In this document: in pieces, positions 52,848 to 62,028 of the stretch | Layout: each line of letters opens with the position of its first letter | How positions within the stretch are numbered: position 1 is the stretch's first letter | Origin: Kribbella sp. CA-293567 | GTDB lineage: Bacteria > Actinomycetota > Actinomycetes > Propionibacteriales > Kribbellaceae | Assembly (NCBI RefSeq): GCF_027627575.1 | Contig: NZ_CP114065.1 | Coordinates: 6,138,001-6,202,000 of the forward strand | Direction of reading: 5' to 3' | DNA: 64,000 nt | Notes under the pieces: model-generated | Seen by the model: the letters and a program-made list of their open reading frames with translations, nothing else | Databases searched by the model: none | Told to the model about the DNA's origin: nothing | Position numbers and translations under genes: made by a program

Positions 52848-53690
52848 CTAGCCCTTGACCCCGGACTCGAGGCTGGACGAGATGAAGCGACGCTGGAAGA
52901 CGATGAACATCCCGATCGCGGGAGCGGCCAGGACGCAGGCCCCGGCCAGGACGGCGCCGAACGGGTTCGCCGCCCGCGCCGACACGGTGGTCAGGTAGTT
53001 CGACAACGACACCGCGAGCGGCTGCAGATCTTGTTGTTTGGTGATCAGGAACGGCCACAGGAACTCGTTCCACGGCCCGATGAAGGTCAGCAGTACGCCG
53101 GTCAGCAAGGCCGGCTTGACCAGCGGGATCGCCACCCGCCAGAGGATGTTCAGCTCCCCCGCGCCGTCGATCCGGGCCGCGTCGAACAGCTCCTGCGGCA
53201 GTTGCAGGAAGTACTGCCGGAACACGAACACCGCGGTCGAGTTGATCGCGAACGGCGCGATCATGCCCAGGTAGGAGTCGGCCAGCCCGTAGCTGCGCAC
53301 GATCAGCACGTAGAGCGGGATGGTCAGCAACTGGAACGGGACCACCTGGACCAGCAGCATCAGGTTGAAGACCGCGCCCCGGCCACGGAACTGCAACCTG
53401 GCCAGCGCGTAGCCGGTCAGCACGCCGAAGACCAGGGTGCCGAGGATGACTCCGCCGGTGAAGATGCCGGAGTTCAGCAACGACCGGCCGAGGTCGATCG
53501 CCGCGTTGATCTCGGTGTAGTTCTTGCCGGTCAGGTTGCCAGGCGACGGGAATGCACCCTTCACCGACGGGTCGGGCTCGGCCTGCAGACTGCCGATCAG
53601 CATGTAGTAGAAGGGAAACAGGAACACGAAGGCACCGACCAGCAAGGTCAGGAACCGCCACGGACTCTTTCTCGACGGGCTCTGCTTCAT
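52848..53690 (-). CDS. ABC sugar importer permease, MalG type (mannoside operon)
   Basis: The 280-residue six-helix permease has the coupling loop FDAARIDGAGELNILWRVAI and the C-terminus SGVKG of CUT1 MalG-like proteins. It overlaps the MalF-type gene by 4 bp. Confidence 0.93.
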   Translation of the reverse strand: MKQSPSRKSPWRFLTLLVGAFVFLFPFYYMLIGSLQAEPDPSVKGAFPSPGNLTGKNYTEINAAIDLGRSLLNSGIFTGGVILGTLVFGVLTGYALARLQFRGRGAVFNLMLLVQVVPFQLLTIPLYVLIVRSYGLADSYLGMIAPFAINSTAVFVFRQYFLQLPQELFDAARIDGAGELNILWRVAIPLVKPALLTGVLLTFIGPWNEFLWPFLITKQQDLQPLAVSLSNYLTTVSARAANPFGAVLAGACVLAAPAIGMFIVFQRRFISSSLESGVKG

Positions 53691-54604
53691 CGGTCCTCCC
53701 GCCCCACGAACCGGCGTTCGGCCAGAGCCAGCAGCAGCACGCCGATCACCAGCAGGACGCCGATCGCCGAGCCGATGTCGGGATTGCCCTGCTCGATCCC
53801 CTTCTGGTACATGATCAGCACCGGCGAGGCCGAGGCACCGTCAGGACCGCCGCCGCCGGTCAGCAGGTAGGGCTCGGTGAACAGGTTCGCCCCGGTCACG
53901 GTCGCCAGCAGGACGACCAGCGTCGTGGCCGGCCGCACCCCCGGCACGGTGACGTTCCAGAACGACTTCAGCCGCCCGGCGCCGTCCATCGACGCCGCCT
54001 CGTACAGATCCTTCGAGACGTTCTGCAAGGCGGCCAGGTAGAGCAGGATGAAGAAGCCGAGCTGCTTCCAGGTCACGTAGAACGCCACCGTCGGCATCGC
54101 GAGCGCCGAGTTCACCAGCCAGGACGGATCGGGCGCGAGCGGGCCGAGGAGGCGGTTGACCAGGCCGTCGGAGTTGAACAGGAACAGCCAGACCCCCACC
54201 ACGGCCACCGACGCGGCGACGTACGGGACGTAGTAGCTGACCCGGAAGAACGTGCGCCAGCGGATCGCGGCGTTCAGGGCGTAGGCCAGCACCAGCGACA
54301 GGACGACGGTCAGCGGCACATTGATCAGCAGGAAGATGCCGACGTTGACGAACGAGCGCCGGACCGCTGGGTCGGACAGCACCGCGGCGTAGTTCGCGAA
54401 GCCGACCCACGGCCGCTCGACGATCGCGCCGGGCGCGGTGAAGAAGTAGTCGTGGAAGGACATGTAGACCGCGAACCCGAGCGGGTAGGCGAAGATCACC
54501 GCGAGGAAGACGACGTACGGGGTGACGAACGCGGTACCGATCGGCTGCTTGCCCAGGACCGAGCTCAGCACCCCGCCGCGCCCGCTCCGGCCGCGCGCAC
54601 TCAT
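53687..54604 (-). CDS. ABC sugar importer permease, MalF type (mannoside operon)
   Basis: The 305-residue permease has FVTPYVVFLAVIFAYPLGFA near the start and the coupling loop YEAASMDGAGRLKSFWNVTV. The ATG at 54604 overlaps the binding-protein stop (ATGA); the frame is open further upstream but only inside the binding-protein gene. Confidence 0.93.
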   Translation of the reverse strand: MSARGRSGRGGVLSSVLGKQPIGTAFVTPYVVFLAVIFAYPLGFAVYMSFHDYFFTAPGAIVERPWVGFANYAAVLSDPAVRRSFVNVGIFLLINVPLTVVLSLVLAYALNAAIRWRTFFRVSYYVPYVAASVAVVGVWLFLFNSDGLVNRLLGPLAPDPSWLVNSALAMPTVAFYVTWKQLGFFILLYLAALQNVSKDLYEAASMDGAGRLKSFWNVTVPGVRPATTLVVLLATVTGANLFTEPYLLTGGGGPDGASASPVLIMYQKGIEQGNPDIGSAIGVLLVIGVLLLALAERRFVGREDR

Positions 54605-55890
54605 GACCCGGCGGCGAGCTGGTCGACCTTCTGGACGGCGCCGTCGAGGGCAGCTCCCGGGTCCTGGGTTCCGAAGATGACGGACTTGGAGTACGCGTCG
54701 CGGAAGGTCTGCCAGATCGTGATCGAGTTCGGCACGTTCGGTACCTCGACGGTCCGGGCGGCCTGGTCGGCGAACTGCTGGTAGTCCGGGTTCTTGGTGA
54801 AGTACTCCGGGTAGGCGCCGGCCACGTCGTTGCGCAGCGGCATCTGCCCGGTGCCCTGCAGCAGCTTGCCGTCCTGCTCCTTGCTGGTGGCGAACTTCAG
54901 CACGTCCCAGGCGGTACCGCGGTTCTTGCACGCCGAGTACATCGCGACGTTCTTCGCGTCGCTGAAGGTGAAGGTGTCACCGGCGGGCTTCCCCGCCGAC
55001 GTCGGCACCGGCACCGCGCCCCACTCGACCTTGCCCTTGTACGTCGCGATCGCCCACGGCCCGACGATCGCCATCGCGGCGGTGCCGTCGACGAACGAGT
55101 CACCGGTGTACTTCTCCTGCGACGCCAGCTTCTCGGCGTAGAGGGTCCGCCAGAAACCGGCCACCTTCTTGCCCTCCTCCGACGCGAACTGAGCCTTGCC
55201 GTCGGCAACCAGTTGCTTGCCGCCGGTCTCGGCCGCGAACAGCGGATAGAAATCGAACCAGGACTGGTAGAACTCGTTGCTCGGAGCCGGATAGATCGCG
55301 TACTTCGCGGCCTTCGAGGCGACGATCTTGCGCGAGGCCGCCAGGAACTCGTCGTACGTCGCCAGCAGGGGCTTGGCGGGATCGATCCCGGCCTTGGCGA
55401 AGACCGACTTGTTGTAGAAGATCATCACCGGATTGGCCTTCCACGGCAGCTGGTAGTACTTGCCGTCGGTCGACTTGTACTGCTCCGCGGTCTTGCCGCT
55501 GCGCTCCTCGACATACGCCTTGCCGTCCGCGAAGCTGTCGAGCGCCACCAGGCCACCCTGCTTCTGGAACTGCGAGACGGACGCGGGTGCGGTGTTGAAG
55601 ATCAGGCAGGGCGCGTTGCCCGCCGTGATCGCGGCCCCGATCACCTCTTCGGAGCTCTTGCCGGCGGGGATCTCCTGGGCGGTCACCTTCTGGTCCGGAT
55701 GCGCGCTGTTCCAGGCGGCGACCATCTGCTTGCCCCAGGCCACTTCCTCGGCGTTGTTGGACATCCAGACGGTGATCTCCCCCTTGGCCTGGGCGGCGGC
55801 CTCGGCGTCGCCGCCACCTCCACTGCCGCAGGCAGCCGTCGTACCGGCGAGACCGAAGGCCACCAACGCGGCCACGAGCTTGTGTTTCAT
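54601..55890 (-). CDS. ABC sugar importer substrate-binding lipoprotein (mannoside operon)
   Basis: The 429-residue lipoprotein has a lipobox ending TAAC (Cys near 21) followed by a Gly-rich linker. The family 1 solute-binding fold comprises blocks such as EITVWMSNNAEEVAWGKQM, YQLPWKANPVMIFYNKSVFA and AMAIVGPWAIATYKG. It probably binds manno-oligosaccharides, judged only from the GH130 gene in the operon. Its start overlaps the LacI regulator stop by 4 bp. Confidence 0.92.
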   Translation of the reverse strand: MKHKLVAALVAFGLAGTTAACGSGGGGDAEAAAQAKGEITVWMSNNAEEVAWGKQMVAAWNSAHPDQKVTAQEIPAGKSSEEVIGAAITAGNAPCLIFNTAPASVSQFQKQGGLVALDSFADGKAYVEERSGKTAEQYKSTDGKYYQLPWKANPVMIFYNKSVFAKAGIDPAKPLLATYDEFLAASRKIVASKAAKYAIYPAPSNEFYQSWFDFYPLFAAETGGKQLVADGKAQFASEEGKKVAGFWRTLYAEKLASQEKYTGDSFVDGTAAMAIVGPWAIATYKGKVEWGAVPVPTSAGKPAGDTFTFSDAKNVAMYSACKNRGTAWDVLKFATSKEQDGKLLQGTGQMPLRNDVAGAYPEYFTKNPDYQQFADQAARTVEVPNVPNSITIWQTFRDAYSKSVIFGTQDPGAALDGAVQKVDQLAAGS

Positions 55891-56921
55891 GACTCCTCCA
55901 GAGTGGCGGTGGACCGCCGGATGATCAGCCGTGCGGGCGGCAGTTCCACATCGGGTACCGCACTGTCGCCGTCGATGAGCTGGTTGAGAGTGCGCGCGGC
56001 CGCCTCGCCGAAGGCGTACGGATCGGCGCGCACCGTGGTGAGCCCGGGATGGACGAACTCGGCGAGCTCGCTGTCGTCGAAGCCCGCGACACTGAGGTCG
56101 CCGGGCACGTTCAGGCCGGTCTGTTGCGCGGCGCCCATCCCGGCGATCGCCATCCGGTCGTTGGCGTAGACGATCGCGGTCGGCCGGTCGGGGAGCGCCA
56201 GCAACCGCTTGGTGGCCTCGATCCCACCCGCGCCGGTGAAGTCGCTGACCTCGATCCCCGCGGGCCGCAACCCCGCCTCGGTCAGCGCCGAGACGAAGGC
56301 ATCGGTCCGGGCCGTGGCATGCACGAAGTCCTGGGGGCCGGCGACGTGCGCGATCCGGCGGTGGCCGAGCTCGATCAGGTGCTGGACGACCGCGATCGTG
56401 CCCGGCCGGTCGTCCAGACAGACCGCGGGGAACGGTGAATCGGCCTCCGGCCGGTTCAGGGTCACCGCGGGCAGCCCGAGGGAGGCCAGCAGCTCGATCC
56501 GGGGATCGTCGTGCCTGAGGTCGGAGAGGAAGACCCCGTCAACCCGGCCGTCCTGAGCCAGTCGCCGGTACCCCGCCGCCTCGTTCTCGCCGGGGGCGAC
56601 CACCTGCAGCACGAGCGCCTGGCCCCGCGGCGCGAGCACGCTCTCGACCCCGCCGATGAAGGCCGGGAAGAACGGGTCCGAGGACAGCACTGCCGGGTCC
56701 CTGGTGATCACCAGACCGAGCGCGAAGGCCTTCGAGACCGACAGCGACCGGGCCCGGCTGCTCGGCCGCCAGCCCAGCTCGTCGGCGGCCGCCAGGATCC
56801 GGTCGACAGTGGCCTGGGCCAGGCCCGGCTTGCCGTTCAGCGCGAACGAGACCGCACCCTTCGAAACGCCTGCGCGGGTCGCCACATCCGCGATGGTCGG
56901 CCGTTCCTTGCTCATCTGCAT
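55887..56921 (-). CDS. LacI-family transcriptional repressor of the mannoside operon
   Basis: In this 344-residue repressor residues about 8-55 are the LacI helix-turn-helix and hinge (TIADVATRAGVSKGAVSFAL, GWRPSSRARSL). The rest is the sugar-sensing periplasmic-binding-like domain (LGLVITRDPAVLSSDPFFPA, AIVYANDRMAIAGM). It is first in its operon and starts 10 bp from a large operator-like inverted repeat, which indicates autoregulation. ATG 56915 is an alternative start. Confidence 0.93.
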   Translation of the reverse strand: MQMSKERPTIADVATRAGVSKGAVSFALNGKPGLAQATVDRILAAADELGWRPSSRARSLSVSKAFALGLVITRDPAVLSSDPFFPAFIGGVESVLAPRGQALVLQVVAPGENEAAGYRRLAQDGRVDGVFLSDLRHDDPRIELLASLGLPAVTLNRPEADSPFPAVCLDDRPGTIAVVQHLIELGHRRIAHVAGPQDFVHATARTDAFVSALTEAGLRPAGIEVSDFTGAGGIEATKRLLALPDRPTAIVYANDRMAIAGMGAAQQTGLNVPGDLSVAGFDDSELAEFVHPGLTTVRADPYAFGEAAARTLNQLIDGDSAVPDVELPPARLIIRRSTATLEES

Positions 56922-56930
56922 CCCAGGATT

Positions 56931-56977
56931 GAGGGTTTAAACCGGTTTAGACAGCCACTAAACCGGTCCAAACCCTC
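56931..56977. promoter_or_regulatory. Large LacI operator: inverted pair of TAAACCGGTTTA-type palindromes
   Basis: Arms 56931-56950 and 56958-56977 are inverted copies identical at 18 of 20 positions, separated by 7 bp. Each arm contains its own LacI-type palindrome: TAAACCGGTTTA (perfect, 56938-56949) and TAAACCGGTCCA (56959-56970), 21 bp apart centre to centre. It sits immediately upstream of the LacI gene and could hold two dimers on one helix face. Confidence 0.8.
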
Positions 56978-57221
56978 GGCGTCAAGACTTCAGCAAGGAT
57001 GCACAGGAATGCGCTAACCGAAGCTTTCCGCGCACTCCTTTGCAGTTTCCCTTGACGCTGCGGCAGCGGATCGCTTAACTAAGCCATCAGTGCCGGGCCT
57101 GTCGGGCCCACACTGCAGTGACGCACCCAGCCGGTAATGAACCCAGGTTCGAGCCCGGTTTCCAGGCGCCAGGGCGACGGCCCGAGGCGGGGTAGCGTCC
57201 CCTGGACCGATGGAGCCAATC
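56978..57221 (+). promoter_or_regulatory. Promoter and leader of the GH114 operon
   Basis: TTGACG (57052-57057), a 17-bp spacer and TTAACT (57075-57080) form a good vegetative promoter. The leader of about 135 nt includes a small GGGCC/GGCCC hairpin around 57095-57110. The nearby LacI operator ends 74 bp before the -35 hexamer and might also influence this promoter. Confidence 0.6.
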
Positions 57222-58031
57222 GTGTCCCGTTTCCGTATCCGTCATCTGGTGGCAGTCGCCACGGCCGCCGCCCTCGCGACCGCTACCCTCGCCGCACTCT
57301 CCACCGACAACGCCGCCAGCGCGGCGACGACCCTGCCCCCGACCCATGCCAAGTTCGACTACCAGATCGGTGGCGCCTACACGCCGCCCGCCGGAGTCCA
57401 GGTCGTCACTCGCGACCGGACCGTCGCACCCGCGGCCGGCCTCTACAACATCTGTTACGTGAACGCCTTCCAGGTCCAGCCGGGCGAGCAGAGCCAGTGG
57501 CCGTCCGACCTGCTGCTGCGCGATGCCCAGGGCAACCTGGTCATCGACGAGGATTGGGGCGAGGCGCTGCTCGACATCCGCGGCGCCAAGGCCGCTCGCG
57601 TCGCCGCCAAGGTCAACGGCTGGATCGACGGCTGCGCGGCCAAGGGCTACAAGGCGATCGAGCCGGACAACTACGACAGCTACCTGCGCTCGAGAAACCT
57701 GATCAGCACCAGTCAGGCCAGGGCCTACCTGAAGTTGCTGGCCGACCACTCGCACTCGAGGAACCTGGCGATCGCCCAGAAGAACACCGTCGAACTGTCG
57801 CAGTACCGCGCCAGCATCGGTCTGGACTTCGCCGTCGCCGAGGAGTGCGGCCAGTACGACGAGTGCGGCGACTATGTCGCTGCCTTCGGCAACAACGTGA
57901 TCGTGATCGAGTACACGAACTCCGGCCGGCAGAAGGCCTGCAGCGGGTTCGGCAGCCGGCTCAGCATCGTGCAGCGCGACGTGGACGTCTCCACGCCGGG
58001 CACCAGCGGGTACGTCCGCAAGACCTGCTGA
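57222..58031 (+). CDS. Secreted GH114 endo-alpha-1,4-polygalactosaminidase
   Basis: GH114 enzymes cut alpha-1,4-linked galactosamine polymers such as fungal galactosaminogalactan. After a signal peptide (FRIRHLVAVATAAALATATL, cleavage near 38), the TIM-barrel domain shows FDYQIGGAYTPPAGVQVVTR, LYNICYVNAFQVQPGE, GYKAIEPDNYDSY (candidate acid residues) and LDFAVAEECGQYDECGDY. GTG 57222 follows TGGAG by 6 bases and is preferred to ATG 57210. Length, 269 residues, is typical. It is followed by an importer, a sugar kinase and a GH4 gene. Confidence 0.85.
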   Translation: MSRFRIRHLVAVATAAALATATLAALSTDNAASAATTLPPTHAKFDYQIGGAYTPPAGVQVVTRDRTVAPAAGLYNICYVNAFQVQPGEQSQWPSDLLLRDAQGNLVIDEDWGEALLDIRGAKAARVAAKVNGWIDGCAAKGYKAIEPDNYDSYLRSRNLISTSQARAYLKLLADHSHSRNLAIAQKNTVELSQYRASIGLDFAVAEECGQYDECGDYVAAFGNNVIVIEYTNSGRQKACSGFGSRLSIVQRDVDVSTPGTSGYVRKTC

Positions 58032-58077
58032 CCTGCTGACCTGTTCTTCCTCTCCTGCCAAGTCTTTGGGGTAAACC

Positions 58078-59358
58078 ATGTCTTCACCAACCCGTCGTGA
58101 CCTCCTTCGCGCCGCTGCCGTGCTGGCCGCCGCCGGCACTCTCGGTGCCTGCGGCAAGCCCGAGCAGGAGGAAGCCGGTGGCCTCGTCACCGTCGACCTC
58201 TGGCACGGCCAGACCGACACGGCCAAGAAGGCGCTCGACGCCTTGATCAAACAGTTCAACGACACCCACCCGTTGATCAAGGTCGTCGGCGGTGGCGGCG
58301 GGGTGACCGCGGACAGCATGCTGCAGAAGGTCACCGCGGGGCTGGCGGCGGGGTCCTACCCGGATATCGCGTACATCTTCGGGTCGGACCTCGCCAGCAT
58401 GACCCGCAGCCCCAAGGTGGCCGATCTGTCGGCCGCGATGGATCTCGAGGACTGCTGGCCGGCCGCGCGCGAAGCGGTCACCGTGAAGGGCAAGGTGCGG
58501 GCAGCGCCCGCGCTGCTCGACTCCCTTTGCGTTGTCTACAACAAGAAACTCTTCGCCGCGGCCGGTCTGCCGGAGCCGAAGGCCGGCTGGACCTGGGACG
58601 ACTTCACCAGCACCGCGCAGAAACTGAACAACCCGGCCAAGGGTGTCTTCGGCACCGGCTGGCCGGGGGTCGGTGACGAGGACACGGTCTGGCGGCTCTG
58701 GCCGATGATCTGGGACCTCGGCGGCAACGTGGTCAGCGAGGACGGCAAGTCCGTGGCCTTCGACAAGGTCGGCGAGCAGGTCCTCGGCACGCTCGACCGG
58801 TTGCGCTCCGACAAGTCGCTGTACGTCGATCCCAAACCCGGTGGTGAGCAGCTCTACCAGGTGTTCCTCGGCGGCCGGATGGGAATGGTTGCCACCGGCC
58901 CCTGGCAGTTGCCCGACGTGATCGACAAGGGCATCGACTACGGGGTCGTCCCGCTGCCGTCGTACTCGGGCAAGCCGATCACCATCTCGGGGCCGGACAC
59001 CTGGACCGTGTTCGACAACGGCAAGGCGCGGGTCAAGGCGGCGGCCGAGTTCGTCAAGTGGCTGAACGATCCCCAGCAGGACGTCCGGTGGGACATCCAG
59101 GCCGGCAGCCTGCCGGTCAGCACGACGACCGCCGCGCTGCCCGAGTGGAAGAAGCACGCGGCCGGCACCAAGGGACTCCAGGTCTTCGTCGACGCGCTGG
59201 AGACCGCGAAGGTCCGGCCGACCATCACGCAGTACCCGCAGATCTCGCAGCAGCTCGGTCTGGCCACCGTTGCCGTGCTGCTGGGCAGAAAGTCCCCGAG
59301 TGACGCGCTCAGCGAGTGCGTCAAGCAGTGCAACGCGCTGCTGGCAGTGCCCAGCTGA
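58078..59358 (+). CDS. ABC sugar importer substrate-binding lipoprotein (galactosamine operon)
   Basis: In the 426-residue protein the signal RRDLLRAAAVLAAAGTLGAC combines a twin-arginine motif with a lipobox (Cys near 25). The family 1 solute-binding fold has VDLWHGQTDTAKKALDALI and YNKKLFAAAGLPEPKAGWTW. It should bind oligosaccharides freed by the GH114 enzyme encoded just upstream. Its stop overlaps the next start. Confidence 0.92.
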   Translation: MSSPTRRDLLRAAAVLAAAGTLGACGKPEQEEAGGLVTVDLWHGQTDTAKKALDALIKQFNDTHPLIKVVGGGGGVTADSMLQKVTAGLAAGSYPDIAYIFGSDLASMTRSPKVADLSAAMDLEDCWPAAREAVTVKGKVRAAPALLDSLCVVYNKKLFAAAGLPEPKAGWTWDDFTSTAQKLNNPAKGVFGTGWPGVGDEDTVWRLWPMIWDLGGNVVSEDGKSVAFDKVGEQVLGTLDRLRSDKSLYVDPKPGGEQLYQVFLGGRMGMVATGPWQLPDVIDKGIDYGVVPLPSYSGKPITISGPDTWTVFDNGKARVKAAAEFVKWLNDPQQDVRWDIQAGSLPVSTTTAALPEWKKHAAGTKGLQVFVDALETAKVRPTITQYPQISQQLGLATVAVLLGRKSPSDALSECVKQCNALLAVPS

Positions 59359-60281
59359 TGGCCAGTGTCGTCGGCACCTTCACGGTCGACCCCAGAGCCC
59401 GGCGGGCGGCCAAGCGGCGTACGCGGGGCGAAGGGGCGACCGCGTGGGCGTTCGTCAGCCCGTCGGTGCTGATCATTCTCGGGCTGAGCGTGGTGCCCGT
59501 GCTGTGGTCGCTGCTGCTGTCCTTCCAGTCCAACGACCTCGTCTCGCCGAGCGAGTGGGTGGGACTGGCCAACTACCAGGCTCTGTCGAAGGACCCCAAC
59601 TTCGCCTCCGCCGTCCAGCACACGTTGATCTACGCGGCGTTGTACGTGCCGCTCAGTGTGGTGGGCGGATTGGCGATCGCGCTGATGCTCGACCGGCAGA
59701 TCCGGTTCATCAGCCTCTACCGCACGCTGGTCTTCGTGCCGTTCGTGGTCTCGGCGGCCGCGCAGGGCGTGCTGTTCTCGTTCGTGCTCGATCCCGAGTT
59801 CGGGGCGGCCAACTCACTGCTGCACAAGCTGGGACTGCCTGCGCAGGGATTCTTCAGCGACCCGGGTCAGGCGCTCTACCTGCTCGTCGGGATCTCGCTG
59901 TGGAGCGGCACGGGCTTCTGCGTCATCGTCTATCTGGCCGCCCTGCAAGGGGTTCCGAACGAGCTGGTCGAGGCAGCGCGGATCGACGGCGCGAGCAAGG
60001 CCGGCGTACTGCGGCATGTCACGCTGCCGACGCTGACCCCGGTGACGATCTTCCTGGTGCTGTTCCAGACGATCAACGCGTTGCAGGTGTTCGACCTCGT
60101 CTTCGTCACCACCAAGGGCGGGCCGCTCGGCTCGACCACGGTGATCGTCTACTTCATCTGGGAGAAGGCGTTCAAGACCTTCACCGCGGGCTACAGCGCG
60201 GCCGCGGCGTACGCGCTGGCCGTCGCGCTGCTGGTCATCGGCCTCACGCTCCAGCTCTACCGCCGGAGGGCAGCGCGATGA
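59358..60281 (+). CDS. ABC sugar importer permease, MalF type (galactosamine operon)
   Basis: The 307-residue permease has WAFVSPSVLIILGLSVVPVL at the first helix and the coupling loop VEAARIDGASKAGVLRHVTL. The ATG at 59358 overlaps the binding-protein stop (TGATG), and the gene overlaps the next permease by 4 bp. Confidence 0.93.
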   Translation: MASVVGTFTVDPRARRAAKRRTRGEGATAWAFVSPSVLIILGLSVVPVLWSLLLSFQSNDLVSPSEWVGLANYQALSKDPNFASAVQHTLIYAALYVPLSVVGGLAIALMLDRQIRFISLYRTLVFVPFVVSAAAQGVLFSFVLDPEFGAANSLLHKLGLPAQGFFSDPGQALYLLVGISLWSGTGFCVIVYLAALQGVPNELVEAARIDGASKAGVLRHVTLPTLTPVTIFLVLFQTINALQVFDLVFVTTKGGPLGSTTVIVYFIWEKAFKTFTAGYSAAAAYALAVALLVIGLTLQLYRRRAAR

Positions 60282-61096
60282 AACGTCTTCCGTTCAGTGC
60301 CTGGCACTTCGTCCTGGCGCCACTGGCGTTGCTGTTCGCGTTGCCGCTGTTGTGGCTGCTGGTCAGCTCGGTGATGAGCAACGCGGAGATCAACCGGTTC
60401 CCGCCGGCGCTGATCCCGTCGGGGATCAACCTGGAGGGCTACCGGTTCGTGCTCGGGAACGCGCTGTTCCCGCGCTGGTTCCTCAACTCGTTCATCGTCT
60501 CGGCGGTCGCGGTGACCGCCAACCTCGTGCTCGGGTCGCTGGGTGGCTACGCCTTCGCGCGGATGCGGTTCGCCGGCTCGAAGGCGCTGCTCGGACTGAT
60601 GCTCGCCACCATGGTGATCCCGTTCCAGCTGACGATGATCCCGACCTTCCTGGTGATGAAGGAGCTCGGCCTGATCGACACGCTGGGCGCGCTGATCGTG
60701 CCGTCGCTGGTGACGCCGTTCTCGGTGTTCCTGTTCCGGCAGTTCTTCGTCTCGCTGCCCCGCGAACTCGAAGAGGCCGCCTGGCTGGACGGTTGCGGGC
60801 GGCTGCGGATCCTCGTGTCCGTCGTCCTGCCACTGGCCCGGCCCGCGCTCAGCACGGTCGCGGTCCTGACGTTCCTGAGCACCTGGAACGACCTGACCTG
60901 GCCGCTGATCGCCATCAACCACGACACCAACTACACACTCCAGCTCGGCCTGACGACCTTCCAGGGCCAGCACCACACCCAGTGGGCGGCGGTGATGGCG
61001 GGCAACGTCATCACGGTGCTGCCTGTCCTGCTGGGGTTCTTGCTGGCCCAGAAGGCGTTCATCCGCTCGCTGGCCTCCACTGGATTAAAGGGCTGA
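60278..61096 (+). CDS. ABC sugar importer permease, MalG type (galactosamine operon)
   Basis: The 272-residue six-helix permease has the coupling loop EEAAWLDGCGRLRILVSVVL and a C-terminal STGLKG. The fourth-last codon is TTA, rare in such genomes. The start overlaps the preceding stop (ATGA). Confidence 0.93.
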   Translation: MKRLPFSAWHFVLAPLALLFALPLLWLLVSSVMSNAEINRFPPALIPSGINLEGYRFVLGNALFPRWFLNSFIVSAVAVTANLVLGSLGGYAFARMRFAGSKALLGLMLATMVIPFQLTMIPTFLVMKELGLIDTLGALIVPSLVTPFSVFLFRQFFVSLPRELEEAAWLDGCGRLRILVSVVLPLARPALSTVAVLTFLSTWNDLTWPLIAINHDTNYTLQLGLTTFQGQHHTQWAAVMAGNVITVLPVLLGFLLAQKAFIRSLASTGLKG

Positions 61097-61101
61097 CAGA
61101 T

Positions 61102-62028
61102 ATGAGATCTTTTGACCTACTGGTCATCGGGGACGCAAACCCTGATGTAGTGATTGGTCCGGTTCCACATCCACTGCCGTTCGGGCAGCACGAGCGGCTG
61201 GTCGACAACGGCTCACTGGTACTCGGTGGCTCTGCCGCGATCATGGCGTGTGGCGCTGCCCGACTCGGGCTGAGTGTCGCCTTCGCTGGTCGCGTAGGTG
61301 ACGACGCAGCAGGCGCCTTCGTCCGTACTGCGTTGCAGGAGCGCGGGGTCGACGTGTCGGCACTCGTCGTCGACGCGACGCTCCCCACTCCCCTGACGAC
61401 CGTGCTGACCTCCGGTGGCGACAGGGCGATCCTCACTGCACCTGGCTGCTTGCCCGCCACCACCTCGTACGACGTACCGGCTGAGCTGTTGCGGTCTGTG
61501 CGGCACGTGCACGCTGCCTCGTTCTACTTGATGCCTGAGCTCGCTGGTGGGCTTGCGGCGCTGTTCAAGGAGGCGAAGAGCAACAAGGCGACCACGTCGC
61601 TCGACACCAACGACGACCCGAGTGGGCGGTGGGACCGCGTCGTACTGGACGCGGTGCTGCGGGTGACGGACATCCTGTTCCCCAACGCCGCAGAAGCGCA
61701 GGCCCTGACCGGGCACCCTGTGGTGGAGGACGCGGCCGGCATCCTCGCTCGGCGCGGACCACTGGTGGTGGTGAAGAACGGCGCCGCCGGGGCTCTGGCA
61801 CACGACGGCTCGAAGCTGCTGTCGGTGCCTGCGCTCGCTGTGGAGCCAGTGGACACCGTTGGGGCTGGAGACAGCTTCGACGCGGGGTATGTGGCCGCAG
61901 TACTGAAGGGGCTCGGTCGGGAACGGGCATTGGAGATCGCGGCGGCCTGTGGGTCGTTGTCGACGCGGGCTGCCGGCGGTACTGCCGCGCAGGCCGACTG
62001 GGAGCTTGCTCTGGAGAGTGCACGATGA
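61102..62028 (+). CDS. PfkB-family sugar kinase
   Basis: This 308-residue ribokinase-fold enzyme has the N-terminal GSAAIMACGAARLG (sugar site) and the C-terminal PfkB signature DTVGAGDSFDAGYVAA with the catalytic Asp. It phosphorylates a monosaccharide; from context this may be galactosamine, N-acetylgalactosamine or galactose set free by the GH4 enzyme. ATG 61102 lies 5 bp after the permease stop. Its stop overlaps the GH4 start (ATGA). Confidence 0.9.
   Translation: MRSFDLLVIGDANPDVVIGPVPHPLPFGQHERLVDNGSLVLGGSAAIMACGAARLGLSVAFAGRVGDDAAGAFVRTALQERGVDVSALVVDATLPTPLTTVLTSGGDRAILTAPGCLPATTSYDVPAELLRSVRHVHAASFYLMPELAGGLAALFKEAKSNKATTSLDTNDDPSGRWDRVVLDAVLRVTDILFPNAAEAQALTGHPVVEDAAGILARRGPLVVVKNGAAGALAHDGSKLLSVPALAVEPVDTVGAGDSFDAGYVAAVLKGLGRERALEIAAACGSLSTRAAGGTAAQADWELALESAR

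Noticed and set aside
57138..57160. tRNA T-arm-like GGTTCGAGCC
   Set aside because: The flanking stem pairs poorly and no acceptor, D or anticodon arms can be drawn around it.
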